Source of the DNA: Salvelinus alpinus
Lineage: Eukaryota; Chordata; Actinopteri; Salmoniformes; Salmonidae
Direction of reading: 5' to 3'
DNA: 64,000 bases
Assembly (NCBI RefSeq): GCF_045679555.1
Contig: NC_092110.1
Coordinates: forward strand, 2,991,390-3,055,389
Shown here piece after piece: positions 28,491 through 43,884 of this stretch (its first letter is position 1; each line of letters starts with the position of its first letter). Below the pieces are notes generated by a model. It was not told the DNA's origin. It was given only the letters and a program-made list of their open reading frames with translations, and ran no database searches. The position numbers and the translations under genes are program-made.

Positions 28491-30690
28491 GGGCGTAGGC
28501 ATGGGTGGGCCTGGGAGGGCACATCCAAATTTCTGTAAAATGTTACGTACTTTAGCATTTTACACATAGAAAGATGTAAAAAAGTATTTATCCACAATCT
28601 GCTCAGATTAAGTCTGGTCCTGAAGTGGCTTAACAAAATTACTTAATCCAGTGTCCCGAAAAATGGATTTGCGGCATAGGAAAATATGTGCATATTTAAT
28701 GATATCGCCTCATTTGCACATTTTAATATAATGTGTAAGAAAAGGTGCAATACAAAAAAGTATTATAGTTGACATTGGTGCCAGTTTTTTGCGGTGTCAA
28801 AATGGAGTCCTACTACATATGGGGGTTGGGGAGGACATATCGTCACAAATGTTGAACACATTTCTTCTAAAGTATTTGGTATTAATTTAGAGTAGGTTGG
28901 TTTTAGGGTAAAGGTTAGGGTATGGGTGACGGGTTAGTTAGCCACAGATGTATGGCTTCTGTCCTGTCTAGGATGGCCAGATAGTAACGGCCATGTAGAG
29001 AGGGCGAGGCTAACTGCATTTGGCTGGCAGAAATGTCTTCTTAGCCAGTGTCTCTGCTACCAGGAAAAACAGGACTCACCCTCGTCACCTTGCTTTTAGT
29101 TCAACACGTTTCCTAAATCGACAGTTCTGATCAACTTCATGTTGCCAGATTGAGAGTTATGCCAAATCTGAAGGAGATGAGGGTGTGGCGATTGACTGTC
29201 AGGCAGATTTTGCCCAATTATTGGCAAAAGAGCTGATCAGGTTGGTCAAAAGACCAATTACTGGAAAAAGATCAGAATTGGGCTGTCTGTGTAATTGCAG
29301 CCATAGATACTGTACCTGCTGTGGTCAGAATATGCCAAATCAGATCTGTAAATCATGTTCTCCTTAAAGGAGATGGATGAAGTAGATCCACATGGCTTAT
29401 CAGTCTGTTCAGTTCTGATGGAAAAGCATCAGCTCTCAGCCATGACTGTCAGCATATCCAATTATGGTTTATTTTTTATCACTTGCATATCTATTTTTCA
29501 TAGCAATATGAGATCTCATCTTATAGCAGCCCTTTCTATGTTCAGTGTGACGTACAGTATTTTTGACTGAAACCATAGAGGGGTATTTGAGGAGGAGGCG
29601 GTTGACCCAGCCGATGTATTCTAGCTACTAGCTAGAGATAGCCATCGTGCAGTGACGTCACCCGCCCTGAGATCTAGTCAACTGTCACTTGAACTCTTGT
29701 GCATATTGTTTGGATGTGTTGTGAATTTTCTGCACATTGCGGACGGATGCACAGGCCAAATTCCTTTGAATGTTACTTGAGACACAGCACTTTAACAGGC
29801 TATAGAACCATCGACACTCTGCATTCTACACACGCACGCACACTCACACGCACGCTCACACACCTGAGGGTTCTCTCTCTCACACCCCGTGTACACCTGC
29901 CATTCAAAATGCACTTTTATTTAACTGCCTGTGTTTAAAGTTACAACATTTATCGTGTTCGCGGCTAACTATTTCACCATGAAAGGCTTTCGTATCGTCG
30001 TAATGCGGAGATAAACTGCAACGCTTCTCTTTCTAGCGATGTTGCTGCACGTCTAGCACACAGTCCACAGGGCTGTGTTGTATTCATTGACACCAGTGTC
30101 AAACCATGGCTCAATTCCATTATCCACATTAGCGTCCCAACGAGAAGGCTAGCTCAATACACTGCTTCATTCTAAGTAGCAGGCTAGATGCTAAAGTGGA
30201 TATTGGAACAGAGCCCATATGTGAAATCCCTGACATTTCAGAGTACTATTATCTCTGACTGACCATCACTAGTTATTAGGTGGAGAGATATAGAGGAGTG
30301 GATAGGAGGATAGAGGACAGTAAAGTACTGTACTAACATGGTCTTAAAAGCCTGGGGAGCAGCACCACACAACGTGTGTGTCATTCAGGTCATGACGATG
30401 TGTTACATGATTGTGTCCACAGCAGTGCCATAGTAGTGGCTTGGTGTCTGTCTTTGATTTTTGTCTGTCTGTGCTACTGTCAGATCTGGGTCGAATATGC
30501 ATTTGTTTAGTTTTAAATACTTCAGGTGCGCTTGATTTAGCTTGGCTAGCATGCAGAGTTTGCACTTGGGACTATACCATTGGTTCCATTGCGCTGGACA
30601 AGCTAAATCAAACGCACCTCAACTATTTCTAATTTATTAAATGTGTGTAAATGGCCCAGGTCTGGCTATTATTACAGTATCTTTAGATGT
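28491..30690. other. Intergenic, mostly unannotated
   Basis: At 28491 the sequence CAGGGGCGTAGGCATGGGTG resembles a hAT terminal repeat, but no matching right end was found. A full CRE-type TGACGTCA lies at 29653-29660 in moderately GC-rich sequence. I see no coding exon. Confidence 0.4.
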
Positions 30691-30694
30691 TGTG

Positions 30695-31083
30695 TCATCG
30701 CTGCGACGGGTTCGGGAGAGGCGAAGGTGGAGTCATGCGTCCTCCGGAACATGACCCGCCTAACATCGCTCCTTAACACCCGCCAGCTTAACCCGGAAGC
30801 CAGCCGCACCAATGTGTCGGAGGAAACACCGTTCGACTGTCGACCGGGTCAGCCTGCAGGCACCCCGGCCCGCCACAACGAGTCGCTAGAGCGCAATGAG
30901 CCAAGTAAAGCCCCACCGGCCGAACCCTTCCGTAACCCGGACGACGCTGGGCCAATTGTGCGCCGTCCTATGGGACTCTCGGCCACGGCCGGTTGTGGCA
31001 CTGCCCGGAATGAACACGGGTCTGTAGTAAGGCCTCTAGTACTGCGATGCAGTGGCTTAGACCGCTGCGTAACTTGGGATGCC
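30695..31083 (-). mobile_element. GC-rich tRNA-derived SINE, antisense
   Basis: The minus strand starts near 31083 with a tRNA-like head (GCAGCGGTCTAAGCCACTGC, B-box-like GTGTTCATTCCGGGC) related to the SINE at 13575-13816. It continues into a GC-rich body (GCGTCGTCCGGGTTACGG, TCGACAGTCGAACGGTG) that the shorter SINE lacks. An accidental 150-codon open frame on the plus strand (30643-31095) is a by-product of the GC content. Confidence 0.7.
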
Positions 31084-32444
31084 CAGTATCTTTAGCTTTG
31101 ACTTTAATATGGGTTATTGATGACTGTTAGCATGTTTGATATTTTTAGCTGTGCTAAAAAAAACAGAACTGTTATTAATTCCATGCCTGGACTGTATTCT
31201 GCAAATACAACATCAGATATGTTAAGGCTTTTATGATTGTTCATCTTTTTGTTTTCTCTGTTTGTTTGGGACATTTCTATACTGTTTGAGCTCTGGCTGT
31301 CTGCCAGAGATAAAGTGAATTCTGTTAAATGTCTGTAGAACAAGTCTATACACAATCTAACTGATTTGTTTTTAAATATATATATCTAATGACTTGAAAA
31401 CATACAGTATTCTCGATTCTTTTTCTGTTTACTGTCTTATTCAAAAACACCCATCTGCCTAATGACTTATTCTATTGATATAACTTGTGGTGGTCCAACT
31501 GTACAGTGGTTGTGTTCAATAGAAAACATACAAACACAAAACTGATGCTTCATATAGATGAGTGTTTCATGGTTGCTTCAGTATCATTTCACAACGACCT
31601 TTGTATGAAGCCTGCAGACTTCTCATTTTGCTTACAGTATCTACACAGATAGCGTGGGATATGCACTCGACTTTAGACCATTTTTGAGGAATGAAAAGTC
31701 GTGACAGGGGTTTTGTTTTCGGGGTGAACTATCAATTTAATCGGATGATGAGAGAGTAGAGAGACACCCCAGACTCTGTCTCTGGTTGGAACAGACGGTC
31801 TGTCCTTGTTGACCAATCAGAACAGACCATTCGGAGCATGAAGTGATGTTATGTAAGCAGGACTGGGTGGCCAAAGTCAACAGACAGACAGACGGTATGC
31901 AGATGCATATTACTGTCCCAGGCCTCAGATACAGCAATCCATGGATATTATTAATCCACCGGCTACTACACACAGGCGCGCACGGACGCACACACAGCAT
32001 AAAGCATAGATATGCATAGCAGTGTGCAAGCATGGAGGATGTCACCATACCTAGCTAGCTCCCACAGTGGATAACTGCATAATGTACAATCACTCAGCTG
32101 CTAAATAGTTTTGCAGAAAAGTTATGACCTATACAGGTGACAGTAACTAAATGGACTACTGTGGGACCTGAAGTCATTAATCAACAACAGCATCTGCAAT
32201 TACTAGAGAAGTAGCCTACTGTACTGTAGGCCTAACTCTTATACTCAGTATACCAAAAATACAGTACGGTACTACTTTATTCTGTGGGATGGAATTACAG
32301 TACCAATCAAAATACAGCAGTTCTTTCCCTGCCCACAAAATGTTTCCACAATGCACCATAAATTACAGTATGTTGCAGTAAAACATTTTACAGTATTTTA
32401 CTGTTGATAATACCCCAAATTACTGTATAAATTACAGTTTTCCG
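31084..32444. other. Intergenic, no gene recognised
   Basis: AT-rich sequence without recognisable coding exons. A cluster of TACAGTA-type words occurs around 32250-32440. Confidence 0.45.
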
Positions 32445-32605
32445 TTACAGCCTAACTTTTTACTCAACTACTGTATTGTAGGCCTAGCTCTTTATTCAAC
32501 CTACTGTATTGTAGACCTAACTCTTTATTCATCCTACTGTATTGTAGGGATAACTCTTTACTAAACCTACTGTACTGTAGGCCTAACTCTTTACTTAGCT
32601 GACCC
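32445..32605 (+). repeat. Minisatellite, about 33-39-bp unit, 4-5 copies
   Basis: Units of the form CCTAACTCTTTATTCAACC followed by TACTGTATTGTAGG repeat with substitutions. A related single unit sits at 32212-32250. Confidence 0.7.
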
Positions 32606-33735
32606 TGTAAGCTTAAACCATGTAGGACTGCCATATCCACAATTTACAGTAGAACTGGGAGAAATATTATAAATGCCAGGATGTATGGGGACATCAGATA
32701 ATTGAAGGTAGATAGTGCTCTACGTTCTAACGCTCTCTGACTGGAGTTCCACTGTGCATGTACTCGCACAATCCCTCATGATTAACCGACTGACAGACTC
32801 TCTCTGTGTTTCCTCATGGTCCTGGTAAATGAACTCTGTTGATGTTTATGTCATCAACATGCATGTAGTGTGTGTAGCTAATGCAGCAGTATGACCAACA
32901 GTCTTCTCCATAGTCATGTTAGCTCCATTCAGGTTGGATTGTGCTTCATATAAAAGGCTGATCAAAAGAGTCCCGGTTAAAAAGGCCAAAGTCCGACCCC
33001 TAAAATCATCCCCAGTGGAATAGGTCAAACTCTTTTTATAGTGCATTTACAGTAACATGATTGTCACAAGTAACAACCCACACTCAGACGACCCTCAGAC
33101 ACAGGATGTGTGTCAGGGGAGTTGACTAAACCACATACAGATGGGACCAGACCAGACTAGGAATACACTTTAAATTGGGCAAAATAAGGCTCTCTAACTC
33201 CTTGACTCAGCATAGTGCAGAGGTCCTCTGACCTGCTCTCCCACTACAGAAACATCCCCTGGTGTCCCTGGTTCCCGCCCTCTCCTCTCTCCCTCCATCC
33301 CTCGTTCACCAGTCAGTCTCAACTTCCTGCTGTGGCTTGGCTCAGGCGTTGGCCCTGGCGACGGTTGCTTAGACAGCGTTGCCGGAGAGAGAATAGAGCA
33401 GTTCATGCATACACCGACGACACACACACATCAGTCATAACGAATGAACACACACACGCACCCGTCTCAACGGCAGTCGAAAACACACAACAACTCCCAA
33501 CACACACACCCCGTCTCAGTGCCAGTCAAAACATTGCTCGGCCGAGTTCGCACATCGTATCCTGTCCCAGCGCTTCTCCCAGGCCCAGTTGTTAATGGCT
33601 CAGCTTTTACTGCTGACTTCCACAGACAGAATCAGCAACACGAACAGCACAGCAAGGCCCTCCGGGACTGCATCCGCTCGCTCTGGGAGAGAGAGAGAGG
33701 GCGTGGGGTGTGTGTATGTGGTTTGGAGTGTGTCG
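32606..33735. other. Intergenic, no gene recognised
   Basis: A C/T-rich stretch (33240-33310) and CA-rich sequence (33418-33510) give long open frames on the plus strand, but without family resemblance or splice structure I do not call a gene. Confidence 0.4.
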
Positions 33736-33749
33736 GCTCTTCGTGTGCG

Positions 33750-34105
33750 TGTTTCAAGTTGTCACGTGCGCAAGTACAGTGAAATGCTTTCTTGCAAGCT
33801 CTTTGATGCAGTAATCAATATCAGTACTAGTACTATAAAACAAGTCAAGTAGAACAAAAACTCACAAGAAATAGAAATGAGAACGCGAGAAAGTAAGCTA
33901 CTGTATATAGAGGGTCAGTTCCAAGGTCAGTGCCAATACCATATTTACAATGTGCAGGGATACTGGAGTGGTAGGTGCAGATATGTGTTGGGGTAAGGTG
34001 ACTGACTAGGCATCAGGATATATATGATAAACAGAGGAGCAGTGAAGTATATGGTGATTGGATGTGTGAGTGTGTGTAGAGTCAGTATGAATGTTTGTGC
34101 ATATT
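33750..34105 (-). mobile_element. LINE 3' tail, second family, antisense
   Basis: GTTGTCACGTGCGCAAGTAC, GTGAAATGCTTTCTTGCAAG and the following AATCAATATCAGTACTAGTA are recognisable as the antisense 3' end of a salmonid LINE related to, but distinct from, the copies at 22976 and 34350. No reverse transcriptase remains. Confidence 0.55.
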
Positions 34106-34107
34106 AC

Positions 34108-34283
34108 AGTGGGGCAAAAGAGTATTGTCAGCCACCAATTGTGCAAGTTCTCCCACTTAAAAAGATGAGAGAGGCCTGTAATTTTCATCATAGGTACACT
34201 TCAACTATGACAGACAAAATGAGGGGAAAAAATCCAGAAAATCACATTGTAGGATTTTTTATGAATTTATTTGCAAATTATGG
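34108..34283 (+). mobile_element. Tc1-like terminal fragment
   Basis: CAGTGGGGCAAAAGAGTATT, AGCCACCAATTGTGCAAG and the TTTTCATCATAGGTACACTT block form the left end of a Tc1 family related to the element at 34705. Only about 175 bp survive. It is followed by a short GC-rich junction (34284-34348) of unknown origin. Confidence 0.65.
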
Positions 34284-34704
34284 TGAAACGTGGGACGCCA
34301 CCGCGGATAGATGCCCACCCAGACCCTTCCCTATAGGTTTAGGTTTTGCGGCCGGCTATATACAGGGGGTACCAGTACCGATTCAGTGTGCGGGGGTACA
34401 GGATAGTTGAGGTAATTTGCACATGTAGGTAGGGGTGAAGTGACGATGCATAGACAATAAACAGCGAGTAGCAGCAGTGTAGAAAACAAATGGGGGGGAG
34501 GGGTCAATGTAAATAGTCCGCTGGCCATTTGATTAATTGTTTAGCAATCTTATGTCTTGAGGGTAGAAGCTGTTAAGTAGTATTTTGGTCCTAGACTTGG
34601 CCAAGCTACCGCTTGCCATGCGGTAGCAAAGAAAACAATCTATGACTTGAGTGACTGGAGTCTCTGACAATTTTATGGGCTTTCCACAGACACCGCCTAT
34701 TATA

Positions 34705-36312
<1,608 letters not shown>

Positions 36313-37848
36313 GGTCCTGGATGGCAGGAAGCTTGGCCCCAGTGATGTACTGGGCCGTACTCACTACCCTCTGTAGCGCCTTGCGGTCAGATTCCGAGCA
36401 GTTGCCACACCAGGCGGTGATGCAACCGGTCAGGATGCTCTCGATGGTGCAGCTGTAGAACTTTTTGAGGATCTGGGGACCCATGCCAAATCTTTTCAGT
36501 CTCCTGTTGGGGAAAAGGATTTTTCGTGCCCTCTTCATGACAGTCTTGGTGTGTTTGGACCATGATAGTTCGTTGGTGATGTGGACACCAAAGAACTTGA
36601 AGCTCTCGACCCGCTCCACTACAGCCCCGTCGATGTTAATGGGGGCCTGTTCAGCCTGCCTTTTCCTGTAGTCCACGATCAGCTCCTTTGTCTTGCTCAC
36701 ATTGAGGGAGAGGTTGTTGTCCTGGCACCATACTGTCAGTTCTCTGACCTCCTCCTTGTAGGCTGTCTCATCGTTGTCGGTGATCAGGCCTACCACTGTT
36801 GTGTCGTCAGCAAACTTAATGATGGTGTTGGAGTCATCTTTGGCCACACAGTTGTGGGTGAACAGGGAGTACAGGAGAGGACTAAGTACACACCCCTGAG
36901 GGTCACCAGTGTTGAGGATCAGTGTGGCAGACGTGTAATTGCCTACCCTTACCACCTGGGGGCGGCCCGTCTGGAAATCCAGGATCCAGTTGCAGAGGGA
37001 GGTGTTTAGTCCCAGGGTCCTTAGCTTAGTGATGAGCTTCGTGGGCACTATGGTGTTGAAAGCTGAGCTGTAGTCAATGAACATCATTCTCACATAGGTG
37101 TTCCTTTTGTCCAGGTGGGAAAGGGCAGTGTGGAGTGTGATTGAGATTGCGTCATCTGTGGATCTTTTGGGGCGGTATGTGAATTTGAGTGGGTCTAGTG
37201 TTTCTGGGATAATGGTGTTGATGTGAGCCATGACCAGCCTTTCAAAGCACTTCATGGCTACCGACGTGAGTGCTACAGGGCAGTAATCATTTAGGCAGGT
37301 TACCTTCGCTTCCTTGGGCACAGGGACTATGGTGGTCTGCTTGAAACGTGTAGGTATTACAGACTCGGTCAGGGAGAGGTTAAAAATGTCAGTGAAGACA
37401 CTTGCCAGTTGGTCCACGCATGCCTTGGCCCAGTGGCATTGTGAATGTTGACCTGTTTAAAGGTCTTGCTCACATCGGCTACCGAGAGCGTTATCACACA
37501 TTCATCCAGACCAGCTGGTGCTCTCGTGCATGCTTCAGTGTTGCTTGCCTCGAAGCGAGCATAAAAGGCATTTAGCTCATCTGGTAGGCTCGCGTCACTG
37601 GGCAACTAGTGTCTGGGTTTCCCTTTGTAGTCTGTAATAGTTTTCAAGTCCTGCCACATCTGACGTGCGTCAGAGCCGGTGTAGTAGGATTCAATCTTAA
37701 TCCTGTATTGATGCTTTGCTTGTTTTATGGTTCGTCCGAGGGCATAGCGGGATTTCTTATAAGCGTCTGGATTAGTGTCCCTCTCCTTGAAGGCGGCAAC
37801 TCTAGCCTTTAGCTCCTGTGCCTGTTCTATCTCGATTGTTGTGCTGTT
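36313..37848 (-). pseudogene. LINE reverse transcriptase, mostly open
   Basis: From 37417 one frame stays open through the RT palm: [27 protein letters not shown]-type [57 protein letters not shown], catalytic FADD at about 36800 and [20 protein letters not shown], then runs out into the inserted Tc1 at 36312. The upstream linker (37848-37420) is in other frames with a stop near 37606. The copy retains catalytic residues but is 5'-truncated and interrupted. Confidence 0.85.
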
Positions 37849-40440
37849 TTCCGTGGAATGAATTTGGTTAATGTGACGCCGCCACATTATGTCTGGGCTC
37901 ACTTGAAACTAGTAAGTTCTGGGTCCCGTTTGTGTGTGTACGGTCCCTCTTGTCCATTTCCCTCCCCTTCTGTAGTCTCGCACCATAACTTCCTGTCCTG
38001 TTTGGAGATGGCGCTCCCGGCCCCCGGAGAGCATCTTGGCTTATTTGTTCATCACTTCCTTACGTCTGTTTGGCTTCATGATGTCCAGCTGTGTGCGGAG
38101 AGGCCTCCCGAACATCAGTGCGGCTGGGCTTTCATTTGTTGTGTCATGTGGGGTGTTTCGGTAGGAGACCAGGAACTTAACCAGTTTTGTTTGCAAAGTC
38201 CCTTCGTCTCGTTTTGCTGCACGGAGTCCTTGCTTTAGGGTTTTTACAAAGCGTTCTGCCAGCCCATTGGTGGCAGGTTGGTATGGAGCTGAGGTTGAGT
38301 GTTTGATTCCGTTTACTGACATGAATCTTGTTAACTCGTCACTTACAAAATCGTGCGTGTTGTCACTTACCAGCTGCAGCGGCAATCGGAAGCGTGCAAA
38401 TGTCCTTCTGAGACACTCTATCGTCTTGAGCTGAGGTGGACGAGTCAGTGCTAAACACCTCTGGCCATTTGGAATGGGCATCAACTATAACCAGAAACTT
38501 GTGCTTTTCAAAGGGACCAGCGTAGTCCACATGAATTCTCTGCCATGGCTCTGTGGGCCATTCCCATGGGTGGACTGGGACAGGAGCAGGCATGTGAAGG
38601 GTTTCCAAACATCCACCACAGTTCTTCACCATGTTTTCTATCTGGTGATCCAGACCTGGCCACCAGAAGTGGCTCCTTGTGAGCAGCTTCATTTTGACAA
38701 TTCCATCATGACCTTCATGTAGTTGCTGCAAAACCTGACGTTGGCATTTCTGGAGTATCATGACTCTCATTCCCCACATCAAACATCCTTGGTACGTTGT
38801 AATTTTGTTTCTCTGGAAATACAGTCAGCTCCTTTCTGCCTGTAGCTGGCCATCCTGACATGGTGTAGGTGTATACTTTTGACAAGGTCACATCTTTCCT
38901 TGTCTCCCGTTTGTTAACTGTGCGTGTGACAGTTTGTGAGTAGTTCTCCTGTGCATCATTCAATGTTCGTGACGCAAATGCCACTGGCCTCTCTGACCTA
39001 TCTTTCAGTGTGTGTGAAAGGACGGCCCCTAAGCCATAAGTGGACGCATCACAAGCCAACTTCACTGGCAGTTCGGGGTCGTAATGCATCAGGACCTGTT
39101 CAGATGTGATGAGCCGTTTTGCCTCCAGAAACGCATTGTCACACTGTTCTGTCCACTGCCATGTCCTATTCTTTTCCAGCAGCTGATTGAGAGGCTGGAG
39201 TACTGCTGAAAAGTTCGGGAGGAATCTTCTGTAGTCATTGATCAGTCCAGTGAAAGATCTCACTTCTGCGATATTTTGTGGTTGTGGTACCTGTACCACT
39301 ACATCGATTTTGTCCTGTGTTTTGTGCAATCCATTGTGGTCGATTTCATGTCCACAGAAGACAGTCTTGTCTTTGAAGAACTCACACTTCTGTAAGTTTG
39401 CCTGTGGTCCATACTCTTTCAGTCTTCTCAGGACCTCTTCCAGGTTAGCCAGGTGCTCTTTGTCAGTGTGTCCTGTTATGATCATGTCATCCAGGATACA
39501 CTGGGTTCCTGGGATTCCTTTCAACAAAAATAGTTTGTTGCCAAATGGCTGGGGCCGATGCAACGCCAAAAGCCAGGTGGTTATACCTGTATAAATCTTT
39601 GTGTGTGTTTATTGTCAGGTACTGTTTGGAGCTCTCTTCAACCGGTAGCTGCATGTAAGCCTGTTTAGGGTAAATTTTACTGAAGTGTTTCCCACCAGCT
39701 AGTGCAGCAAAGATGTCATCCAGATGTGGCAGGAGGTATTGGTCCACATGCAACATTGACTTCACAGTTACCTCGAAGTCCCCACACATTCTAACAGACC
39801 CATATTTCTTTACAATAGGAACAATGGGTGGGGCCCATTCGCTTCTGTCCACTTTCGTCAGGATCCCTGTATCCTGTAAACGATCAATTTCCGCTTCCAC
39901 CTTTGGTCTCAGGGAGTATGGAACAGATCTGGCTTTGCAGAATTTTGGGGTTGCGTCATCTCTCAGTACAAGTTTGGCTGTGAAGTCTTTTACTGTTCCC
40001 ATCTGATCACTGAACACTGTGTTGTATTTCTTCCGCAAGTGTTCCAGTGTTTGGTCTGTGCCTTTCTCTTTGGACTGGAACGTGTGCAGCATTTTCAAGT
40101 CACACCAGTTCAGCTTTATTTTTGAAAGCCATTCCCTGACAAATAATGGGGGGCCAGTTCCAGGCACCACATACAGATGTAACTGCTGTGTTTGCTCCCC
40201 ATAACTCACTCTGACCTGCAACGCCCCCATTGGGCTCAATCTCTCTCCTGAGTAGGTCTTCAGCAACACATTTGTGTTCTTCAGCTTGATAGCCTTGAAG
40301 TGGTCATTGTACAGTCGTGGAAATGATAGACACTGCAGATCCTGTGTCCAGCTCCATTTTGAGGGGTTTGTCTTCGATTTCTGGTGTCACCCATATTTTG
40401 CTACTGCTGGGATAAGTCACTGTGTTTAACTTTGGGTGGC
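37846..40440 (-). mobile_element. Ty3/gypsy-type LTR retroelement, internal part, canonical order
   Basis: On the minus strand the order is protease, RT, RNase H, integrase. No LTR or gag is seen at either end: the right end stops at about 40440 in AT-rich DNA, and the left end meets the LINE. The protein resembles the K02A2.6-like (Mag-type) polyproteins often annotated in fish; that clade name is recognition, not a search. Confidence 0.85.
37852..40440 (-). pseudogene. Ty3-type pol polyprotein pseudogene (PR-RT-RH-IN)
   Basis: Protease MELDTGSAVSII at about 40355-40320; RT from about 40000 (RSEWAPPIVPIVKKYGSVRM near 39850, catalytic LDD in CILDDMIITG near 39490, where F/Y is Leu); RNase H VKLACDASTYGLGAVLSHTL near 39060; integrase HHCC-type part (QLHEGHDGIVKMKLLTRSHF, 38720-38660), WQRIHVDYAGPF near 38525, SDNTHDF near 38365, LAERFVKTLKQG near 38250, and a C-terminal IMWRRHINQIHS near 37885-37855. 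Frameshifts near 39550, 38780, 38430 and 37900 break it. It is inactive. Confidence 0.85.
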
Positions 40441-43440
40441 AGGTAGCCAATCATAACATTTAAAACTATATAAATATATATACAAAAATAAGACTCATAA
40501 ATATAAAAAATAAGTAACAAAGACAAATAGAAACAAATTGTAGTATTTAAATACAAATTTAAAAAAGAGAATCAAATTATTACAATATTACCCTATTGCT
40601 AACAAAAACACACAAATAAAACTGAATTGCACAAATAGAATAACACACTTATAAAGAGGAGAACCTGATTATTACACTATTGCACTTCAAACAAGAAACA
40701 CACCAACTAAATTGCACGACTAATTGCATTACTAATTGCATTAGTACTGTACAAAGTTAGAGGTGCGCTATTTGATAGATTTGATAGAAATCAATTTAAG
40801 AATAAGGCTGTAACTTAACAAAATAAGTAAAAATCTTCCATATTTAATACCCAATCATACGCTACACACACACCACAGATAATATCAAAATAAAGACGCT
40901 CCTTCACATTCACAAAAATATCCCATTTCTACAATTTGGCAACTCTAAATATATTTCCACTTTGTATTATATTTAACTACATTCAATTATTTTCATTGTA
41001 TTATTCCTCCTGCAGTTGAGGAGGGGGTTCCACCAGTCTAGGCTACAAAATAATCTAATTTCAACAAGTTTCCCTTCGAATGGAAGACGAAGCTTAAAAC
41101 CTGAAAACTATGGGAGGTGAATGTTTTTATTTAAAAAGGTTTATTAATATGCCTCTCTCCTCTCCTGAGGCTCGTTATAACGGTAACGCCGCACTGTATT
41201 TTTTGAGGAGTGGTGCAGTCCCACACATTTCGTAATTTTCTTGCTTTATTGAAGAGATAATAAAATGTTGGAACGATGGGGGGGGGGGGGGTAGTGGGAG
41301 TCAAAGTAACAGACGTTTAAGGTGCAGTCTCTGTCGGGACCATGATTAAACCATATAAGCTTTATTCCTTTCCTAGAATCAGCTCTATCCCTAAGGGAAC
41401 AACTTCTTGCGAAGATCCTTTAGGTCAAACTAATGGAAACTCTGCCTGAGAGAAACTACATACGAACAGGGACTGTGAAACGGTGAAGCTATAGTAGAGG
41501 AGATTCAGCAACTTTTGGAGGACAACCCAATTAAATAAAAGGCTTATTTGTTAAAAATAGAACCAATGGATTTCGGGTTTTAGCCTTCAGAGTTTTTAGA
41601 GAAGTAAAACAGAAAAAGGCTTTTATACGTCTGAAAATGGCTTCAGGGACCGATCACAATGTGTATGCAAATAAAAACATGACGTGATTGGTTAAATCAG
41701 TCGTAGAAAGACCAACCAATAGATTGCGAGTGCATAGCACACTGTATGCATTATAAGCCTAAGTGTAGTGTACACATAATTCACGTTTTCCTGAGAGCTT
41801 TTTGTTCCTTATGGAATATTATGAACACATTTCAGTCTTTGAATGTATAATTATTAGTGCAAGAGAAACACACAAACTGGGGTCTCCTGTCGGAATGGTA
41901 TAATGAGTGTTTGTTCTGAGAGGGACCAGAGAGTCTTGCTGTAGGAGAGAGAGCGAAAGAGAGAGACACAAAAAAGAGAGAAGCGATGTATGTGTCAGAA
42001 GGAAGAAGCACTGGGATCAGAATAATGAAACTCAGCACACGGCTGTACACACGGCTGTACACACGGCTGTACACACATTCCTCCTCCAATCAACATTCAA
42101 CAATCCCGACTTTCTCTCAATACAGATCTTTCTGCAGCTGGCTTCAAACGGCAGTATTCCTCTCTGAGACCCTCTGGAGCAGATATATTGATTTCCTTAG
42201 CTGTGGGTGTGTGTGTGTGTGAGAGGGCCGAGGAGTGTGTGGGTGTGTGTGTGTCGACACACTAGTTGCTGCCTGACTGAATACAGCTGGTAAGAATTCA
42301 ATCAAAATGTACACCAATGTGATCAGAACGTTTAGTAATGGGCTGGTTTCTCAGACACAGATTTAAGCTTATTCCTGGATTTAAAATAACTTTCAATGGA
42401 ATGGATTCTACATCAAGCAGGCTTTTTTAGTCCAGTAGAGTTCATTTGGGTCTGGGAAACCGTCCCTATAAAAGATTAAAACTCATTCAAATCAAATATA
42501 CAGAAGTCTCTCGTGCCATATAGAAAATATAGACCAGGTTCTGAGAAAAACAAACACCTCTCCTCGCCACTGGGGGCAGGACTAACACGCAGGCCTTTGC
42601 CACCAGGGTTGTTAGCCGACAGGGCTCTGGAGGGAAAGTGGCTTCAGCACCTGCAGGGAGAGGAAAGGGTTAATGGTCATGTTATGTACAGAGACACGCA
42701 CAAACTCTCCCTCTCTTTATAGATTTAAGGGGTATACCCCTCCAGCTTCTAAGGCACCTGGTACACGATGAGCTAGTTACAACAACGTCAGAGATGCTTT
42801 AGGATGTTTCACCCCAAGTTAATATGCCCCCAATATGGAGATCTGTGATCTTCTATTAAAACTGAAGTTATGGAGAGGGTGATCTTTCAGCGTTACTCCT
42901 GGAATGTCTTGGGAGAAAATCTACTTGACCAGAAAGCAGACAGAATCCGGAAGTCGCAATGATGTGAGTGTGTGTCAGTGAATGTGTGTGTAGTCAGGTC
43001 TCCAGCCGTGGCAGGAATTTTCTAAGCTGAGAGGAGGAGAGAAATGGTCCCCATTGCAGATATGGTGACCCAGGTCAGGATGACTGAATACAACCACTGA
43101 ATACAACCATCTCTTTCTCCATCATCTCTCACACTTTATTTTAGTGACACACTTCAGAATAAACTTTCATACCCTCCCACTCTCTCTTGGGTGACATGAC
43201 ATGGTCAGAAAAAAAAACTCTCCCTCTCTCCCTCTCTGTCTCCTTCCCATTCTTATTTTCCCTCCCTTCTCTCCAGCTCCATCGTGGCACATTGTTTATC
43301 TTGGCTTTTACCGCCCTCTGCTGGCTAATGATACTCAAGTGTAATTTATCTGCAGTGTGTGGCTCACCTTCTGGACTCTGCTGCCCCCTACGTGTGGACG
43401 TGTTTAACTATTCTTGTGCACAAGAATAGTAAACAAACAA
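40441..43440. other. AT-rich intergenic region
   Basis: No gene or transposase is recognised. Points seen: very AT-rich 40440-41000, a 14-bp G run near 41278-41291, three tandem 12-bp units ACACGGCTGTAC (about 42036-42073), and several short TG-rich tracts (42206-42255, 42963-42992). Confidence 0.5.

Positions 43441-43884
<444 letters not shown>

Noticed and set aside
28491..29600. A complete non-autonomous hAT element starting at CAGGGGCGTAGGCATGG
   Set aside because: No matching inverted end or target duplication was found to the right.
30643..31095. 150-codon open frame
   Set aside because: It is the antisense of a GC-rich tRNA-derived SINE with no protein family features.
33215..33782. 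Overlapping 126- and 112-codon frames
   Set aside because: They come from C/T- and CA-rich low-complexity sequence, with no domain, splice structure or codon bias.
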